Position numbers and translations under genes: made by a program. Below are positions 8,803 to 17,790 of a DNA stretch of 64,000 nt, one piece after another. Positions within the stretch are counted from its first letter, which is position 1, and every line of letters begins with the position of its first letter. The notes beneath the pieces are model-generated. The model was not told where the DNA came from. It worked only from the letters and a program-made list of their open reading frames with translations, and made no database searches. Origin of the DNA: Alcaligenes pakistanensis (GTDB taxonomy: Bacteria; Pseudomonadota; Gammaproteobacteria; Burkholderiales; Burkholderiaceae_B); contig NZ_BMZN01000006.1 of assembly GCF_014652815.1 (NCBI RefSeq), forward strand, positions 64,583 through 128,582. The letters run 5' to 3'.

Positions 8803-10323
8803 TTACGGCAAATCAGGGCGAAACTGCAAGGCCTCTGCGATATGAGGGCGAGCAATCTGATGCCCCCCTGCCAAATCTGCAATCGTGCGTGCCACCCGCA
8901 GCACTCTACCCTGCACTCTTTCTGACCAGTGCCAACGCTGCCGCGCACTGTTCAGCAGTTGCACAGCCCCCTCAGACAAAACACTATGTTCGCGAAGGCA
9001 GGCAACTGATATGCGTGCATTACTGGCTCTCTGGCGGCTGGCTTGTATTGCCCTCGCCTCCTGCACCCGTTCCCTTACCTGACTGGATGCCGATGCAGCT
9101 TGGTCGCGCTCCGGGTCGGACTCACTCATCGTCACCAGCAGATCAATTCTGTCTAACATGGGACCCGATAAGCGTTGCCGGTAAAGCTCACGCTGGCCTG
9201 GAGAGCAACGACAAGGCCTATGACGGCTCGCCGCCCACCCACATGGACAAGGGTTCATGGCAGCTACAAATTGAAATTGGGCCGGAAAGACCGCTTGCTT
9301 CTGAGCCCGTGAAATACGCACGCAGCCTTGCTCCAGAGGCTCACGCAAAGCCTCCAGTGACCGGCGACTAAATTCTGGCAGCTCGTCCAGAAACAATACA
9401 CCGTGATGAGCCAGGGACACCTCGCCCGGCCGGGGTCGACTGCCCCCACCGATCAGGGCAGGAGTGGACACACTGTGATGGGGAGCGCGGAATGGCGGCC
9501 GCCTGCTAAAAAAATCCTGCTCTTGCACAAAAGAGTACAAAGCAGCCACTTCCAGTTGGGCATATCGATCTAAATCAGGTAACAAACCCGGCAAGCGCTG
9601 TGCCAGCATGGTCTTACCTACACCCGGTGAGCCATTAAGCAGAAGACTGTGACCACCCGCAGCGGCTACCTCCAAGGCCCGGCAAGCCAGGGACTGTCCC
9701 AGTACGTCGGACAAGCAGAGCTGTTGGTCCGCGTTCTGCTCGGGCCAAGACCTGGGCGCAGTCTGCTCCAGCTCGGTATCACCACGTAGATAGGCTGCTG
9801 CTTCAGCCAGGCTGGCAACACCACGCACATGCAAATCCGGTACATGAGCCGCAATTTCGGCACTCTGCGCAGGCAGAAGCAAACAAAGCTCGGGATGCTG
9901 ACGAGCCATACCCAAAGCAATCGTCAGGGCGCTTTGAACAGGAACAACAGCCCCCGTCAACGACAGCTCCCCCGCCATTACGTAACGCTCCAGGCCTGTG
10001 AGTGCCTGCTCCCGCTGCTTGTCATCCGGGCGGCTAAGCTGGCCACTGGCCAATAAAATTGCCAACGCTACCGGCAGATCAAAACGCCCTGACTCCTTAG
10101 GCAGATCAGCCGGCGCCAGATTGATGGTTAGACGGGCTGCAGGAAAGTCAAAACCACTGGCTTGCAAGGCAGAGCGCACACGCTCACGGCTTTCCCGTAT
10201 CCCCGCATCCGGTAATCCAACGATATGAAAGGCCGGTAAACCGGGTGCCACATGCGCTTCAACACGCACATCAATAAAATCCAGGCCCGACAAGGCGCAA
10301 CTGTTCAAGACGGCCAAGGACAT
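8803..10323 (-). CDS. comM: ComM/YifB family AAA+ ATPase (Mg-chelatase-like)
   Basis: The protein has about 506 residues. An N-terminal Lon-protease-like ChlI fold (MSLAVLNSCALSGLDFI...) is followed by an AAA+ domain with Walker A NGSPGVGKTMLAQRL and Walker B VLFLDELPEF, and a C-terminal Mg_chelatase domain (MLDRIDLLV). ComM is a helicase that drives branch migration during natural transformation. The ATG at 10323 is chosen because AAAGGGGAAGG precedes it; an upstream in-frame TTG at 10347 is less likely. Transcription runs toward rpmI, which keeps its own promoter. Confidence 0.93.
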   Translation of the reverse strand: MSLAVLNSCALSGLDFIDVRVEAHVAPGLPAFHIVGLPDAGIRESRERVRSALQASGFDFPAARLTINLAPADLPKESGRFDLPVALAILLASGQLSRPDDKQREQALTGLERYVMAGELSLTGAVVPVQSALTIALGMARQHPELCLLLPAQSAEIAAHVPDLHVRGVASLAEAAAYLRGDTELEQTAPRSWPEQNADQQLCLSDVLGQSLACRALEVAAAGGHSLLLNGSPGVGKTMLAQRLPGLLPDLDRYAQLEVAALYSFVQEQDFFSRRPPFRAPHHSVSTPALIGGGSRPRPGEVSLAHHGVLFLDELPEFSRRSLEALREPLEQGCVRISRAQKQAVFPAQFQFVAAMNPCPCGWAASRHRPCRCSPGQRELYRQRLSGPMLDRIDLLVTMSESDPERDQAASASSQVRERVQEARAIQASRQRASNARISVACLREHSVLSEGAVQLLNSARQRWHWSERVQGRVLRVARTIADLAGGHQIARPHIAEALQFRPDLP

Positions 10324-10427
10324 GTGCCCTTCCCCTTTTACACTCAAACAGTCAGTCTGCCTGTGGAGGACCTGAAGCTCTACAGATCAGCCATCAAACA
10401 GCACAGAGCACTTATACGTAAGCGCTG

Positions 10428-11105
10428 TTATTGCACCATCACGCCCATAGAGCTGACCAGTTGAACAGCCTGGTCGACAGACAGACAAGCACCCTGAAAG
10501 GAATGATTCAGATCGTATAAGGTAATGCTGCCTAATTCGACACTGCGCAAATCCGCGCCTTTGAGGTTCACTCCCCGCAGACTGGCACCGCGTAAGCTGC
10601 CACCATCAAAAACAGTATCCTGGAAATTACAGCCACCTAAATCCGCATCAGAAAAATCCAGTTGCACCAGAGTTTGTTTGCGAAAATTAATGGCACGTAA
10701 GGTAGTGCCGACCAGCTTGCAATTGCGCAATGTCACCTCCAAGCCCTGCGTCTCGTTAAAAACGGCCCCACTTAGTTTGGAGTCTTCAATATGCAGTGCT
10801 GCAATCCGTGCACGCACCCATTTGCTCAAGTGCAGATCACAGACCTCGAAGCGGGCGTTACTTAAGTCAGTCAGACTGAAATCTACACGACCCATTTTGC
10901 AACGTTGCCAAACGGTGTCCTGCAGTTTCGAGCGTGTCAGCCGCGTATCCAGAAAACTGCAGCCGGAGAAACGCAGCCCCTCCAGAACCAGACCCGACAA
11001 ATCCTCTTCATCGAAGGTACAGTTTTCAAAACTCAACGACGCTTGGTGTGAGGCTAAGAGATCGACCAGTCCATCACGGCTCACCTGGGTATTACTGATA
11101 AGCAT
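10428..11105 (-). CDS. Pentapeptide-repeat protein
   Basis: The protein has about 225 residues built of A(D/N)LxX-like five-residue repeats. Clear runs include FDEEDLSGLVLEGLRFSGCS and GASLRGVNLKGADLRSVEL, with a break near residues 95-115. This predicts a right-handed quadrilateral beta helix. Some such proteins (Qnr/MfpA) mimic DNA and protect gyrase, but I see nothing specific enough to assign that. No signal peptide or membrane helix is evident. The ATG at 11105 is preferred because a start at 11147 would place the upstream terminator stem inside the coding region. Confidence 0.85.
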   Translation of the reverse strand: MLISNTQVSRDGLVDLLASHQASLSFENCTFDEEDLSGLVLEGLRFSGCSFLDTRLTRSKLQDTVWQRCKMGRVDFSLTDLSNARFEVCDLHLSKWVRARIAALHIEDSKLSGAVFNETQGLEVTLRNCKLVGTTLRAINFRKQTLVQLDFSDADLGGCNFQDTVFDGGSLRGASLRGVNLKGADLRSVELGSITLYDLNHSFQGACLSVDQAVQLVSSMGVMVQ

Positions 11106-11123
11106 ACTGCGGCACATCCTTTC

Positions 11124-11158
11124 AAAAAACAAAGCCAGCGTGGGCAAACTCGCTGGCT
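11124..11158 (-). terminator. Terminator downstream of the MFS gene
   Basis: On the minus strand the stem AGCCAGCG / CGCTGGCT (10-base loop) is followed by TTTGTTTTTTG. It lies between the MFS stop (11212) and the pentapeptide-repeat start (11105). Confidence 0.75.
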
Positions 11159-11211
11159 CTTGCTGATACTTGATGGCGTAACTCTTTACACCTCATCCAA
11201 AATCGCAACAT

Positions 11212-12441
11212 TTATCCTTTAGGCAAGCCCAGTCGTGACAAACTCCAGGCAATCACTAGGCCCACCACAGCAAAGCTAACCGTTGCGATCCACGCCCACT
11301 GCCACCCTCCCAGGGTATGCACGACCCAGGCCACTACCGGCGGCCCCACAAACTGCCCCAATGAGGAGCATTGCTGGACCCAACCCACTGAAGTCGAGGT
11401 CGTTTCGGGCGAAGGAGCAGCCGTCACTGCCAAAAAGAACAAGGTAGCGGGAATCAGTCCACCCACAATCGAAAACAGCAGGATGGCCACAAATTGAATC
11501 GTCAGGCTTTGCGTGAGCCCGAAGGCAAGGACAGCACAGACGATCATACCCAGATATCCCGCTTGCAGTAAGCGATGCGGCAAGATTCCAGCATGCAGGA
11601 AACGCCCTGCACCCAGATTCCCCACCACATTGCCTGCCGCAATAAGAGCCGTCAGCAGCCCTCCTGTACCTATCGCGATTTCCGCCTGATTGTAGATAGT
11701 CGGCATAAAGCCCACCACTGCGGCCCATTGCGCCGCATACACCCCAAAAGCCAACGCCAGCAACCAGACACGGCTAGAGCTTAACGTCGTACGCAACAAA
11801 TTCGGCCAACGATGGGAAGACGCCTGCTGTGCCGCACCTTTGGTCTGGGTTTTTGAGTCCGGGGGAACAAGCAAAAAGGTCAACACCATGACGATCAGTG
11901 TCAGCATGCCCAGAACAAGCCAGAGCGTACGCCAGGAGCCCACCGCTAGCCAGGCGGCACCGGCCCATAGCATTAACACCGCACCTGCAGGCATATAACA
12001 GCCCCACAAGCCCATGATTCGGCTCAAACGCGCTGCGTCGGTAATACGTTTGATCAAGGCCGGGATGGGTAACACCACCATCAAAAAGCCACAGCCCTCT
12101 ACGATGCGTCCCAACAGCACCAAGGTGCCCTGCTGAAAAAAGGAACCGAGCAATGAGGACACACTCAAAATACCCAGTCCAATCAGAATGCAACGTCGCA
12201 AACCAATTTTCTCGGAAATCAAGCCAATGCACAGGCCCAGCAGCATGCCGGCCATCTGTACGCTGGCCAGCAAAAAACCGGACTGCACCAGATCCATGCC
12301 TAGTTCGCGCTGCATAAACGGCAAGGCCGGGGGTACTTTCCACACATGCAGTGCGGCGCACACCCCGGTCAAGACAAGAAAAACAGCGATAAAAAAGGGG
12401 CTGGCCGAATTTGGCCCCTTAGGCCTTGTGACGGTGCTCAA
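11212..12441 (-). CDS. Major facilitator superfamily transporter
   Basis: The 409-residue protein has about 12 hydrophobic segments in two six-helix halves, split by a charged loop near residue 200 (PPDSKTQTKGAAQQ). The loop between helices 2 and 3 carries ISEKIGLRRCILIG, the MFS G-x-x-x-D/E-R-x-G-R-R-type motif. It resembles the cyanate/nitrate-like (CynX/NimT) MFS group only loosely, and the substrate is unknown. It lies 10 bases downstream of ubiK on the same strand. Confidence 0.85.
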   Translation of the reverse strand: MSTVTRPKGPNSASPFFIAVFLVLTGVCAALHVWKVPPALPFMQRELGMDLVQSGFLLASVQMAGMLLGLCIGLISEKIGLRRCILIGLGILSVSSLLGSFFQQGTLVLLGRIVEGCGFLMVVLPIPALIKRITDAARLSRIMGLWGCYMPAGAVLMLWAGAAWLAVGSWRTLWLVLGMLTLIVMVLTFLLVPPDSKTQTKGAAQQASSHRWPNLLRTTLSSSRVWLLALAFGVYAAQWAAVVGFMPTIYNQAEIAIGTGGLLTALIAAGNVVGNLGAGRFLHAGILPHRLLQAGYLGMIVCAVLAFGLTQSLTIQFVAILLFSIVGGLIPATLFFLAVTAAPSPETTSTSVGWVQQCSSLGQFVGPPVVAWVVHTLGGWQWAWIATVSFAVVGLVIAWSLSRLGLPKG

Positions 12442-12450
12442 AAGAAGTGA

Positions 12451-12738
12451 TCAGCTTTGGCTGCCCTCTTTAGCAGAGGGATCGCTCTCTTGGGGAACTG
12501 GCGTCTGCCGCCCTTCCAGGGCTTGCAAGCGGGTCTCCAGAGCCGCCACACGTGCCAAAGCGCGCTCCAGCATCAGCTTGTAGGTATCAAACTCTTCACG
12601 GGTCACCAGATCCATCCGGTTAAAGGCCTGACCCATAAAAGCTTTCACATTGCGCTCAATATCGGCAGCCGGACTTTTGGAGATCAGCTCCGAGACGTTT
12701 TTTTGCAGATCTTCCAGCCACTCGCTACGATTAATCAT
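12451..12738 (-). CDS. ubiK: Ubiquinone biosynthesis accessory factor UbiK (BMFP domain)
   Basis: The 95-residue protein matches the YqiC/BMFP family, with an amphipathic N-terminus and a C-terminal coiled coil (TREEFDTYKLMLERALARVAALETRLQALE). UbiK helps the Ubi complex that performs the late, oxygen-dependent steps of ubiquinone synthesis, and it associates with lipid. It is the head gene of the ubiK-MFS pair. Confidence 0.92.
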   Translation of the reverse strand: MINRSEWLEDLQKNVSELISKSPAADIERNVKAFMGQAFNRMDLVTREEFDTYKLMLERALARVAALETRLQALEGRQTPVPQESDPSAKEGSQS

Positions 12739-12777
12739 GGTCCTCTCCTGAAAATATTGACACTACCAGCAGTATAG

Positions 12778-12808
12778 AAAAAGCGGGTGCCAAAGGCACC
12801 CGCTTTTT
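12778..12808. terminator. Strong bidirectional terminator
   Basis: The perfect stem AAGCGGGTGCC / GGCACCCGCTT has a three-base loop and A/T runs on both sides. It terminates the lipoprotein gene and insulates ubiK. Confidence 0.9.
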
Positions 12809-12844
12809 TCATCTGGCCAAACAATCAGCCTCGTCGTTCAAACC

Positions 12845-13330
12845 TTAAGGTTTGGCTTGTTCCGAAGGAACCGAGGACGGGGAGGAGTCTACGCCATTAC
12901 CCAGCTTGCCTTGAATTGCGCTATCAGCCTTGGCAGCACCATCTTTAATGGCGGTACCAGCACGGCTGGCGGCGTCAGATACAGCATCTTTGGCCTCGCC
13001 TGCTTTCTCGGCGACCTTATCGCCTGCGGCCTTGGCATCTTCCTTCAGCGAGTTGGTATTTTCTTTGGCGTTTTCTTTCTGTTCCTCTGCTTCTTTTTTG
13101 ACGTCGTCAGCAACCTTCGCGGCGTCCTGCTTCAGTTCTTCCGTTTTTTGCTCCAGAGATTTATTCGCTTCTGGTGCAGGTGGGGTGGCAGGTGCTGTCG
13201 TTTGAGGTGCAGCGACAGGAGCAGGTGGCGCGCTCGTAGCAGCGGTATCGTTCTCTTTGGAACACGCAGCCAAAAGAGTCATCGAAGCAGCAGCGGCCAT
13301 GACAGCAAAATGAGCACGAGTCAGTTTCAT
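12845..13330 (-). CDS. Alanine/lysine-rich lipoprotein
   Basis: The protein has 161 residues. A signal peptide with the lipobox LLAAC places the modified Cys at residue 23. A Pro/Ala/Thr-rich spacer follows, then a long amphipathic helix of 11-residue character (KAAGDKVAEKAGEAKDAVSD), similar to LEA-like or Lpp-like helical proteins. It is predicted to be a lipid-anchored periplasmic protein of unknown role. It is monocistronic, with a strong terminator after it. Low-complexity composition limits family assignment. Confidence 0.85.
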   Translation of the reverse strand: MKLTRAHFAVMAAAASMTLLAACSKENDTAATSAPPAPVAAPQTTAPATPPAPEANKSLEQKTEELKQDAAKVADDVKKEAEEQKENAKENTNSLKEDAKAAGDKVAEKAGEAKDAVSDAASRAGTAIKDGAAKADSAIQGKLGNGVDSSPSSVPSEQAKP

Positions 13331-13649
13331 AAGATTTCCTTCCTACTATTCCAAGGTCGCTAGATAGAATGGGCCGATGCCTGGTGCGACTTCCGGCTCG
13401 GCCTTGGGTCTGTTACAACTCCCCTAAAAGCCATTCTATCGGTGCGGAGCACGCAGACCAATCTATTAGTGTAAATCCTGATTTCAATTATTCTGACGAT
13501 CCCGCTCACGCTTGATGACAAACCCTTTAACAACAAGCACCTAGCAGCGAGTAGCCCATCAAGTCCCAGTTACAAATGGATTCGCTCCCGGGGCTACAGC
13601 GTGGGTTTGTTACATATTCGACAGATTAAATAAGCTTACTTTCAAGCAC
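13331..13649. other. Intergenic region between ptsI and the lipoprotein gene
   Basis: In this 319-base stretch I see no credible gene, RNA or intrinsic terminator. The promoter of the lipoprotein gene should lie near 13340-13420. Confidence 0.4.
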
Positions 13650-15404
13650 TTAGGCAGCTAATGTCGCCAGGTCAATACGCTCGGCACGATTTAGCGCACT
13701 GGCGACCTTCACGCGTAAAGCATTGGAGTGCGACAGACGCACTTCTTTTTTGACATCCAGCAATTGCTGCGGATGCATAGAAAATTCTTTCAGACCCAGC
13801 CCGAGCAACATGCGAGTGACGGACGCGTCCCCTGCCATCTCGCCACATACTGCAACCGGTTTACCGGCACGATCCGCAGCATTGATCGTGTGAGCAATCA
13901 AACGCAAGACAGCTGGATGCATAGGGTCATACAAGCCGGCTACTTCGGCATCACCCCGATCTACAGCCAACACGTACTGAATCAAGTCATTGGTGCCGAT
14001 AGACAGGAAATCCAGTTCCTGCACAAAGGGCTCGATAGCAATGGCAATGGCAGGAACTTCCACCATCGCGCCTAATAAATAATTACGCGCAAACGGCGTC
14101 CCTGATTTCTCCAGCTCGCGTGCGGCCGACTCGATAGCCTGACGGCTGGCATGCACTTCGGTCATGGAGGAAATCATGGGGATCAAAATACGGATTTGCC
14201 CATGCAGGCTGGCGCGCAACAAGGCACGCAGCTGGGTGGCAAACATTTCGGGCTTATCCAGACAATAGCGAATTGCACGTAGCCCTAAAGCTGGATTGGT
14301 GGCGACAGTTGCATCACCATCCAGCGTTTTGTCTGCCCCAATATCCAGCGTGCGTATGGTGACGACCCTACCGTCCATGGCCTTGACCACGCGGGAATAA
14401 GCCTCGTACTGCTCCTGTTCGGACGGTAAATCTGTGCGCCCCATGAACAGAAACTCACTACGGAACAAACCAATACCGTCAGCACCGGCTTTCAAGGCCA
14501 GCTCAGCTTCTTCTGGAAGCTCGATATTAGCTTCCAGGCGTACGACAATGCCGTCCAACGTGACGGCTGGAGCATCCAGCAGTTCCTCTAGCTCGGCTCG
14601 CTCGCGTCGATACGCCTCCTGACGCTCACGGTATTCGGCCAGCACCAACTCCGAAGGATTGACGATAACCGCACCCGAAAAACCATCCACAATCAGGTAA
14701 TCGCCATCGCGAATCAAGCTGCGGAAACTACCCAGCCCCACTACCGCGGGAACACTCAAGCTACGGGCAACAATTGCCGTATGAGAGGTAGGCCCACCCA
14801 GGTCGGTCAGGAAACCCGCAAAATGGCCGCCCCGCAAACGCAGCATATCAGCGGGTGAAATATCGCGAGCCACGACGATCAGCGGTTCTTCTTGCGTCGC
14901 CGACAAACCAGGCAGCAAAGTGGGTTTGCCTGCCAAAACACGTAATACCCGCTCGATCACCTGGCGCACATCCGCACCACGTTCACGCAAGTATTCGTCT
15001 TCCATTTGGGAAAACTGCTCAACCAGCATCTGACCTTGCGAGGTCAGCGCCCACTCGGCGTTGTAATGACGCTCGGCAATGATGGCGCAGGTTTGCTGCG
15101 TCAGCATGGGGTCATCCAGCAGCAAGCTGTGCACCGTCAAAATTGGTGCAAGCTCTCGCGGGGCATCCACCGGCAATTGATCCACCATATTGCGCAATTC
15201 GTCACGCGCACTGGCCATAGCACTTAACAAGCGCTGGCTTTCGGAATCAACATCTTCTATGGCAATTCGATAGTGCGGCACTTCCAGTGCGGCAGCACTC
15301 ATCACTACGGCTTTGGCAATGGCATAGCCCTTGCCCACCGCCTGACCTTGGGCGGTAAACATCGCAGACAGATCAGACGCCGGAGTTCGAGCAGCACTAT
15401 TCAT
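13650..15404 (-). CDS. ptsI: PTS enzyme I (phosphoenolpyruvate--protein phosphotransferase)
   Basis: The 584-residue product is full length. The active-site histidine is in GGPTSHTAIVARSL (His ~208). The C-terminal PEP-binding barrel carries GIGLFRSEFLFM, DIGADK and the catalytic Cys in VCGEMAGD. It transfers phosphate from PEP to HPr. It follows ptsH by 15 bases in a leftward gshB-EIIA-ptsH-ptsI unit. No sugar-specific EIIB/EIIC genes are nearby, which fits the regulatory PTS of betaproteobacteria. Confidence 0.97.
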   Translation of the reverse strand: MNSAARTPASDLSAMFTAQGQAVGKGYAIAKAVVMSAAALEVPHYRIAIEDVDSESQRLLSAMASARDELRNMVDQLPVDAPRELAPILTVHSLLLDDPMLTQQTCAIIAERHYNAEWALTSQGQMLVEQFSQMEDEYLRERGADVRQVIERVLRVLAGKPTLLPGLSATQEEPLIVVARDISPADMLRLRGGHFAGFLTDLGGPTSHTAIVARSLSVPAVVGLGSFRSLIRDGDYLIVDGFSGAVIVNPSELVLAEYRERQEAYRRERAELEELLDAPAVTLDGIVVRLEANIELPEEAELALKAGADGIGLFRSEFLFMGRTDLPSEQEQYEAYSRVVKAMDGRVVTIRTLDIGADKTLDGDATVATNPALGLRAIRYCLDKPEMFATQLRALLRASLHGQIRILIPMISSMTEVHASRQAIESAARELEKSGTPFARNYLLGAMVEVPAIAIAIEPFVQELDFLSIGTNDLIQYVLAVDRGDAEVAGLYDPMHPAVLRLIAHTINAADRAGKPVAVCGEMAGDASVTRMLLGLGLKEFSMHPQQLLDVKKEVRLSHSNALRVKVASALNRAERIDLATLAA

Positions 15405-15419
15405 GACCAGATTCTTTCC

Positions 15420-15689
15420 TTACTCGTTTTCACCAAATTTTGCGTCAAACAACGCCTGGATATCTGCCAGGGCTTGATCGGCATCATCGCCCTGAGCATC
15501 AACTACCACGGTGACCCCCATTCCGGCGGCCAGCATCATGACACCCATAATACTTTTTGCATTGACGCGCTGTGAGCCACGCGCGATAAAAATCTCACTG
15601 CTATAACGGCCAGCCAACTGGGTCAGTTTAGCGGCTGCCCGTGCATGAAGACCTAATTTATTACTGATCGTGATGGAGATGCTGGGCAT
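15420..15689 (-). CDS. ptsH: Phosphocarrier protein HPr
   Basis: The 89-residue HPr carries the phosphorylated His15 in KLGLHARAAAKL. It also has a Ser46 site in NAKSIMGVMML, the target of HPr kinase (HprK) where that enzyme exists. The start ATG overlaps no other gene. It sits between EIIA and ptsI and relays phosphate between them. Confidence 0.97.
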   Translation of the reverse strand: MPSISITISNKLGLHARAAAKLTQLAGRYSSEIFIARGSQRVNAKSIMGVMMLAAGMGVTVVVDAQGDDADQALADIQALFDAKFGENE

Positions 15690-15724
15690 AGGGGCAACTG
15701 GAAAAATGAAAGTGAAAATTCAAA

Positions 15725-16132
15725 TTAGCAATGGCAGTCGGCATGGACAATGCCACGCAAGGCGCCTGCCATGACATCCTGAGCAAAACACTCGGGATTG
15801 TCACGTCGCTCGGTCAAGGCTTTTAACACCATGCACATATTGGTGCCGGTCAATAAATAAGCGCCTTGCCCTTGATCTTGCAAGGCTTGCTGGACTCGAC
15901 GGGCCACGTTGAACGGTGTGGCACCATACAGGTCACACAGTATCAGTGTGGCGGGCGAGTCGGGCTCTTGCGACTGCAATTGTCCCAACAAGCGCTCTAC
16001 TGCCGTGTCCGTGCATTCGTCTGCCTGAATATCAAAGACAAACAAATCGGGCTTTTCGCCCAACACGTGCTCGGCACAGCTGGCAAAAGCACTGGCCAGA
16101 GGCTCATGCATGATCAAGGCAAGGCGAATCAC
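15725..16132 (-). CDS. PTS EIIA component, mannose/sorbose family
   Basis: The 135-residue EIIA-Man fold protein has the phosphorylatable His9 in MIRLALIMHEPL and the later block CDLYGATPFNVARRV. It accepts phosphate from HPr. With no EIIB/C partner in the window, a signalling role is more likely than sugar uptake (inference). It overlaps the gshB stop by 4 bases, indicating translational coupling. Confidence 0.93.
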   Translation of the reverse strand: MIRLALIMHEPLASAFASCAEHVLGEKPDLFVFDIQADECTDTAVERLLGQLQSQEPDSPATLILCDLYGATPFNVARRVQQALQDQGQGAYLLTGTNMCMVLKALTERRDNPECFAQDVMAGALRGIVHADCHC

Positions 16133-17091
16133 GTACGTTCCGTCGCTTTTTCGACGGCCTCTGCAAAACGCTGCGCCACATCAAAGCCTGTCTGCTCGGT
16201 AATTTCTACAAAACAGGTAGGGCTGGTCACATTAATTTCGGTGACGTAATCGCCAATCACATCCAAACCGATCAGCAACAGGCCGCGCTCGGCCAATACT
16301 GGGCCCAGAGTACGGGCAATATGCCAGTCGTGTTCGGACAAGGGCTGAGCAACCCCGCGGCCACCGGCGGCCAGATTGCCACGCGTCTCGCCTGCCAAGG
16401 GAATACGGGCCAAGGCATAAGGCACGGGCTCCCCGTCAATAATCAGGATGCGCTTGTCACCCTTGACGATTTCCGGGATATAACGCTGCGCCATAATGGT
16501 TTGCGTGCCATTGTCGGTAAGCGTTTCCAAAATGGCGCCCAGATTAGGCTCAGGATCTTGCAAACGGAAAATACCCATGCCGCCCATGCCGTCAAGCGGC
16601 TTGACGATCACATCCTTGTATTCCTGGTGAAAGGCGCGCAAACGGGCCATATCACGCGTCACCAAGGTGGGTGGCGTAAATTCCGGGAATTCAGTAATAG
16701 CTAGTTTTTCAGGGTGATTGCGAATGGCAGCACCCGAATTGAAGACCTTCGCCCCTTGTTCCTGCGCAAAGCTGAGCAAGTGGGTGGAATAGGCATATTC
16801 CATATCAAAAGGCGGATCCTTGCGCATGATGACAGCGTCAAAGACATTCAATTCCTGCTCGATAGCAGGCTCGGGGTGGCTCCACCACGCAGGCGCACGC
16901 AAATCCGCATCAGCCGCGATACTGACAACCTGACTACGCGTACGTACCCGGCTGTGGGCAATGTACAAGTCGGACTGCAAGGTCACGCTGACACGATGAC
17001 CACGCGCCAGAAATGCACACATCATGGCAACGGAGGAATCCTTGTAAGCCGACAGGCTGGGCAAGGGATCAATGATGAATAAAACGTGCAT
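16129..17091 (-). CDS. gshB: Glutathione synthetase
   Basis: The 320-residue ATP-grasp ligase begins MHVLFIIDPLPSLSAYKDSS. It contains the family blocks MRKDPPFDMEYAY, VKPLDGMGGMGIFRL (ATP-binding loop) and INVTSPTCFVEI. It joins gamma-glutamylcysteine and glycine to make glutathione. Its start lies only 13 bases beyond the infC terminator, so its promoter probably overlaps or lies within that terminator region. Confidence 0.97.
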   Translation of the reverse strand: MHVLFIIDPLPSLSAYKDSSVAMMCAFLARGHRVSVTLQSDLYIAHSRVRTRSQVVSIAADADLRAPAWWSHPEPAIEQELNVFDAVIMRKDPPFDMEYAYSTHLLSFAQEQGAKVFNSGAAIRNHPEKLAITEFPEFTPPTLVTRDMARLRAFHQEYKDVIVKPLDGMGGMGIFRLQDPEPNLGAILETLTDNGTQTIMAQRYIPEIVKGDKRILIIDGEPVPYALARIPLAGETRGNLAAGGRGVAQPLSEHDWHIARTLGPVLAERGLLLIGLDVIGDYVTEINVTSPTCFVEITEQTGFDVAQRFAEAVEKATERT

Positions 17092-17104
17092 ATCACACCT
17101 AGAG

Positions 17105-17136
17105 AAAAACGCCTCTGCAGACGAGCTGCAAAGGCG
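17105..17136 (-). terminator. Terminator of thrS-infC
   Basis: On the minus strand CGCCTTTGCAG pairs with CTGCAGAGGCG (one mismatch) around a 5-base loop and is followed by TTTTT. It closes the unit about 84 bases after the infC stop, so rpmI-rplT cannot be co-transcribed from here by simple read-through. Confidence 0.8.
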
Positions 17137-17219
17137 AGTGTGCCCGACCCGCTACTTGGGAGCAAATCGGGCGACGCATAATGCTCCTGGGCGGACCCAG
17201 GCCGTATCGTGCAAAAGGA

Positions 17220-17744
17220 TCAGGACGCTTTCTTGCGAGGCGCCAGAACCATGACCATTTGACGGCCTTCCAGCTTGGGCATCGCTTCAACCTGGCAGAT
17301 TTCAGTGACTTCGTCACGAACCCGCTCCAGCACCCGCATACCAAGCTCCTGGTGGGCCATTTCCCGACCACGGAAACGCAAGGTCACTTTGACCTTATCG
17401 CCATCGTCAATGAAACGCTTCACATTACGCAGTTTGACCTGGTAGTCGCCTTCATCCGTACCGGGACGAAATTTGACTTCCTTGATCTGAATAATTTTCT
17501 GTTTGGACTTGGCTTCTTGCTGGCGTTTTTGTTCCTGGTAACGGAACTTGCCGTAATCCATCAAGCGGCACACAGGTGGTACGGCCACTGGGGAGATTTC
17601 CACCAGATCCACATCATGCTGCTCTGCCATAGCCAAGGCGTCAGGCACGCTAACGATACCTAGCTGTTCACCCTCGACTCCAATGAGTCGCACCTCTGGA
17701 ATACGAATTTCACCATTGATGCGATGTTTTTTCTCGGTTGCGAT
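17220..17744 (-). CDS. infC: Translation initiation factor IF-3, with rare ATC start
   Basis: The natural start is an ATC codon at 17744, 8 bases after AGGAG (17757-17753). It gives 174 residues beginning (M)[19 protein letters not shown], the conserved IF-3 N-terminus. Starting at the first GTG (17693) would remove that segment. IF-3 discriminates start codons, and non-AUG starts let it repress its own translation. The N-domain (to about 80) and C-domain ([14 protein letters not shown]) are both complete. It follows thrS by about 46 bases. The usual downstream rpmI is absent. Confidence 0.97.
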   Translation of the reverse strand: MATEKKHRINGEIRIPEVRLIGVEGEQLGIVSVPDALAMAEQHDVDLVEISPVAVPPVCRLMDYGKFRYQEQKRQQEAKSKQKIIQIKEVKFRPGTDEGDYQVKLRNVKRFIDDGDKVKVTLRFRGREMAHQELGMRVLERVRDEVTEICQVEAMPKLEGRQMVMVLAPRKKAS

Positions 17745-17790
17745 GTCGAAAACTCCTAAAAATGTCGATAAAAACGATAGCGTTCCTGTT

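Noticed and set aside
8682..8948. 88-codon minus-strand frame between comM and rpmI
   Set aside because: It overlaps the end of comM out of frame, lacks a start signal and has no family resemblance.
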